Source: Flaccisagitta enflata (Eukaryota; Chaetognatha; Sagittoidea; Aphragmophora). From it: 64,000 nucleotides of DNA. Made by a program: the position numbers and the translations under genes. Positions 61,940-64,000 of this stretch are shown in pieces; positions within the stretch are counted from its first letter, which is position 1; each line of letters begins with the position of its first letter. The notes under the pieces were generated by a model. It saw nothing but the letters and a program-made list of their open reading frames with translations, had not been told where the DNA came from and made no database searches. Location: assembly GCA_965153355.1 (NCBI GenBank), contig OZ231128.1:21700001-21764000 (forward strand), given 5' to 3'.

Positions 61940-62524
61940 CTCTTTCTTTCTTTCATTCATTCATTCATTCATTCATTCATTCATTCATTCATTCATTCTT
62001 TCATACATTCATTCATTCACTATCTCATTCACTAACTCATTCATTCATTCATTCATTCATTCATTCATTCATTCATTCATTCATTCATTCATTCATTCGT
62101 TCATTCATTCATTTATTCATTAATTCCTTCACTCATTCATCCAGTCACTCATTCATTCATTCATTCATTCATTCATTCATTCATTCATTCATTCATTCAT
62201 TCATTCATTCATTTATTCATTAATTCCTTCACTCATCCATTCAATCATTCATTCATTCATTCATTCATTCATTCATGCATCCATTCATTCATTCATTCAT
62301 TCATTCATTCATTCATTCATTCATTCATTCATTCATTCATTCATTCAATACCTGTCTGCTCCCCACCATCGATGAACATCATCCACCCAAACGGAAGGCT
62401 TTTCCGCGTCGTTTAGCATCGCGCAAAGACGGCACCAAAATTTGGTGTTGATGAAGTCGCCTTTGCCTTTCCACTCGAAATAACTGCGAGGAAAGTAAAC
62501 ATTTCAGAATTCATTTAGTCAAAC

Positions 62525-62579
<55 letters not shown>

Positions 62580-62624
62580 TAGACAGACAGACAGACAGAC
62601 AGACAGGTAAAGACAGACATACAT

Positions 62625-62658
<34 letters not shown>

Positions 62659-63639
62659 CGACAGACAGACAGACAGACAGAAGACTGATATGAAATTATA
62701 GATAGATATTCACACGCTTAACATATTTCTTCTTATAAGCGCCCTGCCCCTTTTGAGAAAAAAATGTTATCTTCAATTTGTTCTTATTTTAGTCGCGTGC
62801 TACGCGACTCTTTAAGTCACTTTTCATCGATAAGGGATTGCTTAATAGCGGATTGAATAAGGCCCAGGTGCTAATTCGAGGAAATACGGGAATGGATTAC
62901 TAAGCTGACGTGTGAATCATTTAATGAGCAAGTGTTTTGCAATCACAATGAGACTCATGGGGAGCGTGCATGCTAATCAAAAATTAATCTTATCAGCATT
63001 GATCTGGAGTATTCCCACCTACGGCCAAGAAACAAAAAGCTCATTTGCATATTGTAGTCATGAAAACAAAAGAAATATACTACTTTAATTTAAAGTTATA
63101 TCATACAAACAATGTACATTTGATAGCCAATACATTACTGAGGAAGCCATTGGTATTCAATACAAAGCGATTTTTAACAGGAATCTTCTAAGAGCATAGT
63201 AATGTTTTGCTTTTTGCAACGACATGGCCTTGTTCTTGGCTACAATACATGATTCTAAAAATATCACAAGAGTCAACGATATTTGTGACCCTGCCCATTC
63301 ACAATATTGCGGACACGTAACTTTTATCTTTGCAGGCCCAACAAGGGTCGAACGTTGATTCTGATTAGGATTGCTATCAACTCTACTTGAACACGGATGT
63401 CTAAGACAGTACGTGTACTCACACCGACTTTCCTTTTCCGGTTAAATTGAAATTAAGAAAGTATAAATCTCAATAAGATGTACCTGTTGTAAAGCGCTTC
63501 GTCTTTGTCGAGTTTCTTCAAATAAGCGGCCAACTGAAAAGGCGATTCAAAATCGTCGACGTGAATGAAGGAATGAGGAGGCGCCACGCGCTCGTAGTCT
63601 TGGCGCCGGGCGCCCATCACGATCGGTACCACATCAGAC
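60740..63639 (-). CDS. Alpha-1,3-fucosyltransferase, last three exons
   Basis: Exons 63639-63484, 62483-62352 and 60863-60740 (stop TAA), phases 1 in, 2, 2, with GT-AG borders. The first carries [40 protein letters not shown] and [11 protein letters not shown]; the second continues [24 protein letters not shown] and ends VHRWWGAD; the third gives [20 protein letters not shown] then sixteen Ser and Pro-stop. P-V-(V/I)-MG..., P.SFIHV-DF, LA.YL, YF.WK and FWCRLC are the conserved C-terminal GDP-fucose-binding domain of glycosyltransferase family 10. Such enzymes are type II Golgi membrane proteins that put alpha-1,3 fucose on N- or O-glycans; the late Trp-Trp and Cys pattern fits core or Lewis-type animal enzymes, which I cannot separate. 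The 5' exons (membrane anchor, N-terminal domain) lie beyond the window. The Ser tail comes from an ACG/TCG repeat. Confidence 0.88.
60889..60932. repeat. (AG)n microsatellite 5' of the last fucosyltransferase exon
   Basis: On the coding strand a CT run of about 44 bases lies 25 bases before the TTATAG acceptor at 60864. Confidence 0.95.
61250..61815. other. Intron of the fucosyltransferase gene, nothing recognised
   Basis: AT-rich DNA with an A20 run near 61445. No exon or element could be supported; the 94-codon plus-strand frame at 60970-61254 has no splice or start support. Confidence 0.4.
61853..62347. repeat. (TTCT)n and (TTCA)n tetranucleotide microsatellites
   Basis: TTCT units to about 61950, then TTCA units with ATTTATTCATTAATTCCTTC interruptions up to five bases from the donor of exon 62483-62352. 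IHSF and LSFF frames are artefacts. Confidence 0.95.
62524..62682. repeat. (AGAC)n microsatellite
   Basis: AGAC tetranucleotide units with ATAC interruptions, 40 bases upstream of the acceptor of exon 62483-62352; it reads GTCT on the coding strand. Confidence 0.95.
62793..62825 (+). repeat. GTCGCG-type repeat, 5' hairpin only
   Basis: TTTTAGTCGCGTGCTACGCG then ACTCTTTAAGTC. The rest of the element is absent. Confidence 0.5.
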
Positions 63640-63646
63640 CTGATGA

Positions 63647-63647
<1 letters not shown>

Positions 63648-63679
<32 letters not shown>
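63648..63679. repeat. (AG)n microsatellite upstream of a fucosyltransferase acceptor
   Basis: On the coding strand CT repeats lead into CCCTTCATCAG, the acceptor of exon 63639-63484; almost the same acceptor context as at 50080. Confidence 0.95.
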
Positions 63680-63682
<3 letters not shown>

Positions 63683-64000
63683 CGTGTGAAACTGAAAGGA
63701 TCTTTTAGATCTTCTTAAAGAATATGTCCCCAGGTAAACTTGTATCATCCTCTAAAACCTCTACTTCGATGTTTATGTCTTTATGCTGAGCCTTCTATTA
63801 CAGCAGGTGGCTCCCGAATGCGTGGCTCCCCCCAGTTTCTTTTTCTGCTCATATACCGCTGTTCAAAACATCTTTCATCCTGTTCATTTTTTCTATCTTT
63901 CCATTTTTCTTGTTCTTCTTTTGTTCTTGTTAGTCATCTTATCCCTCTTGTTCTTGATCTTGTTCTTGTTCTAGAACTTGTTTTTGTTCCTGTTCTTCTT

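Noticed and set aside
61816-62223. 135-codon Ile-His-Ser-Phe repeat frame
   Set aside because: Produced by TTCA and TTCT tetranucleotide repeats in a fucosyltransferase intron.

Overview
The window is nuclear DNA of a multicellular animal, most likely an invertebrate. Genes are split by spliceosomal introns with GT-AG borders, and the recognisable products are animal families: a four-helix claudin/PMP22-type membrane protein, an SLC6-type transporter, a threonine-synthase-like PLP protein and an alpha-1,3-fucosyltransferase. There is no operon, rRNA cluster, CRISPR array or virus. I cannot place the species from sequence alone. The DNA is AT-rich and loaded with microsatellites, minisatellites, foldback elements and short DNA transposons.

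Layout. 1-2.8 kb: seven consecutive minus-strand exons of a gene I do not recognise, running off the left edge. 3-5.7 kb: three foldback elements in a row, with a 56-codon plus-strand ORF between the first two. 6.2-7.9 kb: a 578-residue minus-strand acidic repeat protein. 8-13 kb: mostly repeats. 13.4-14.0 kb: a small minus-strand gene whose splice donor is copied in a minisatellite. 16.5-17.0 kb: a 166-codon minus-strand ORF with a glycine-rich insert. 17.5-18.4 kb: a GAT microsatellite block. 19.7-43.0 kb: a plus-strand claudin-superfamily gene (seven coding exons, 194 residues, complete). Its last intron, 18.1 kb, holds a complete antisense SLC6-like gene of three exons (578 residues, 26.6-41.6 kb) and an 8 kb foldback structure. 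44-49 kb and 53.7-56.1 kb: repeats, including two nearly identical 2.35-2.38 kb elements. 49.9-53.7 kb: three exons of a threonine-synthase-like gene on the minus strand. 60.7-63.6 kb: the last three exons of a fucosyltransferase gene on the minus strand, whose 5' part lies to the right of the window.

The exon models were built by hand from splice borders, and codon phase agrees at every join listed. The genes show no common pathway. What links them is intron architecture: six introns use a long CT dinucleotide microsatellite as the pyrimidine tract or just beside it, and two introns of the SLC6 gene (with a weaker third case in the claudin-like gene) open with copies of one dispersed repeat directly at the 5' splice site. 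These two patterns are the strongest candidates for something undescribed.
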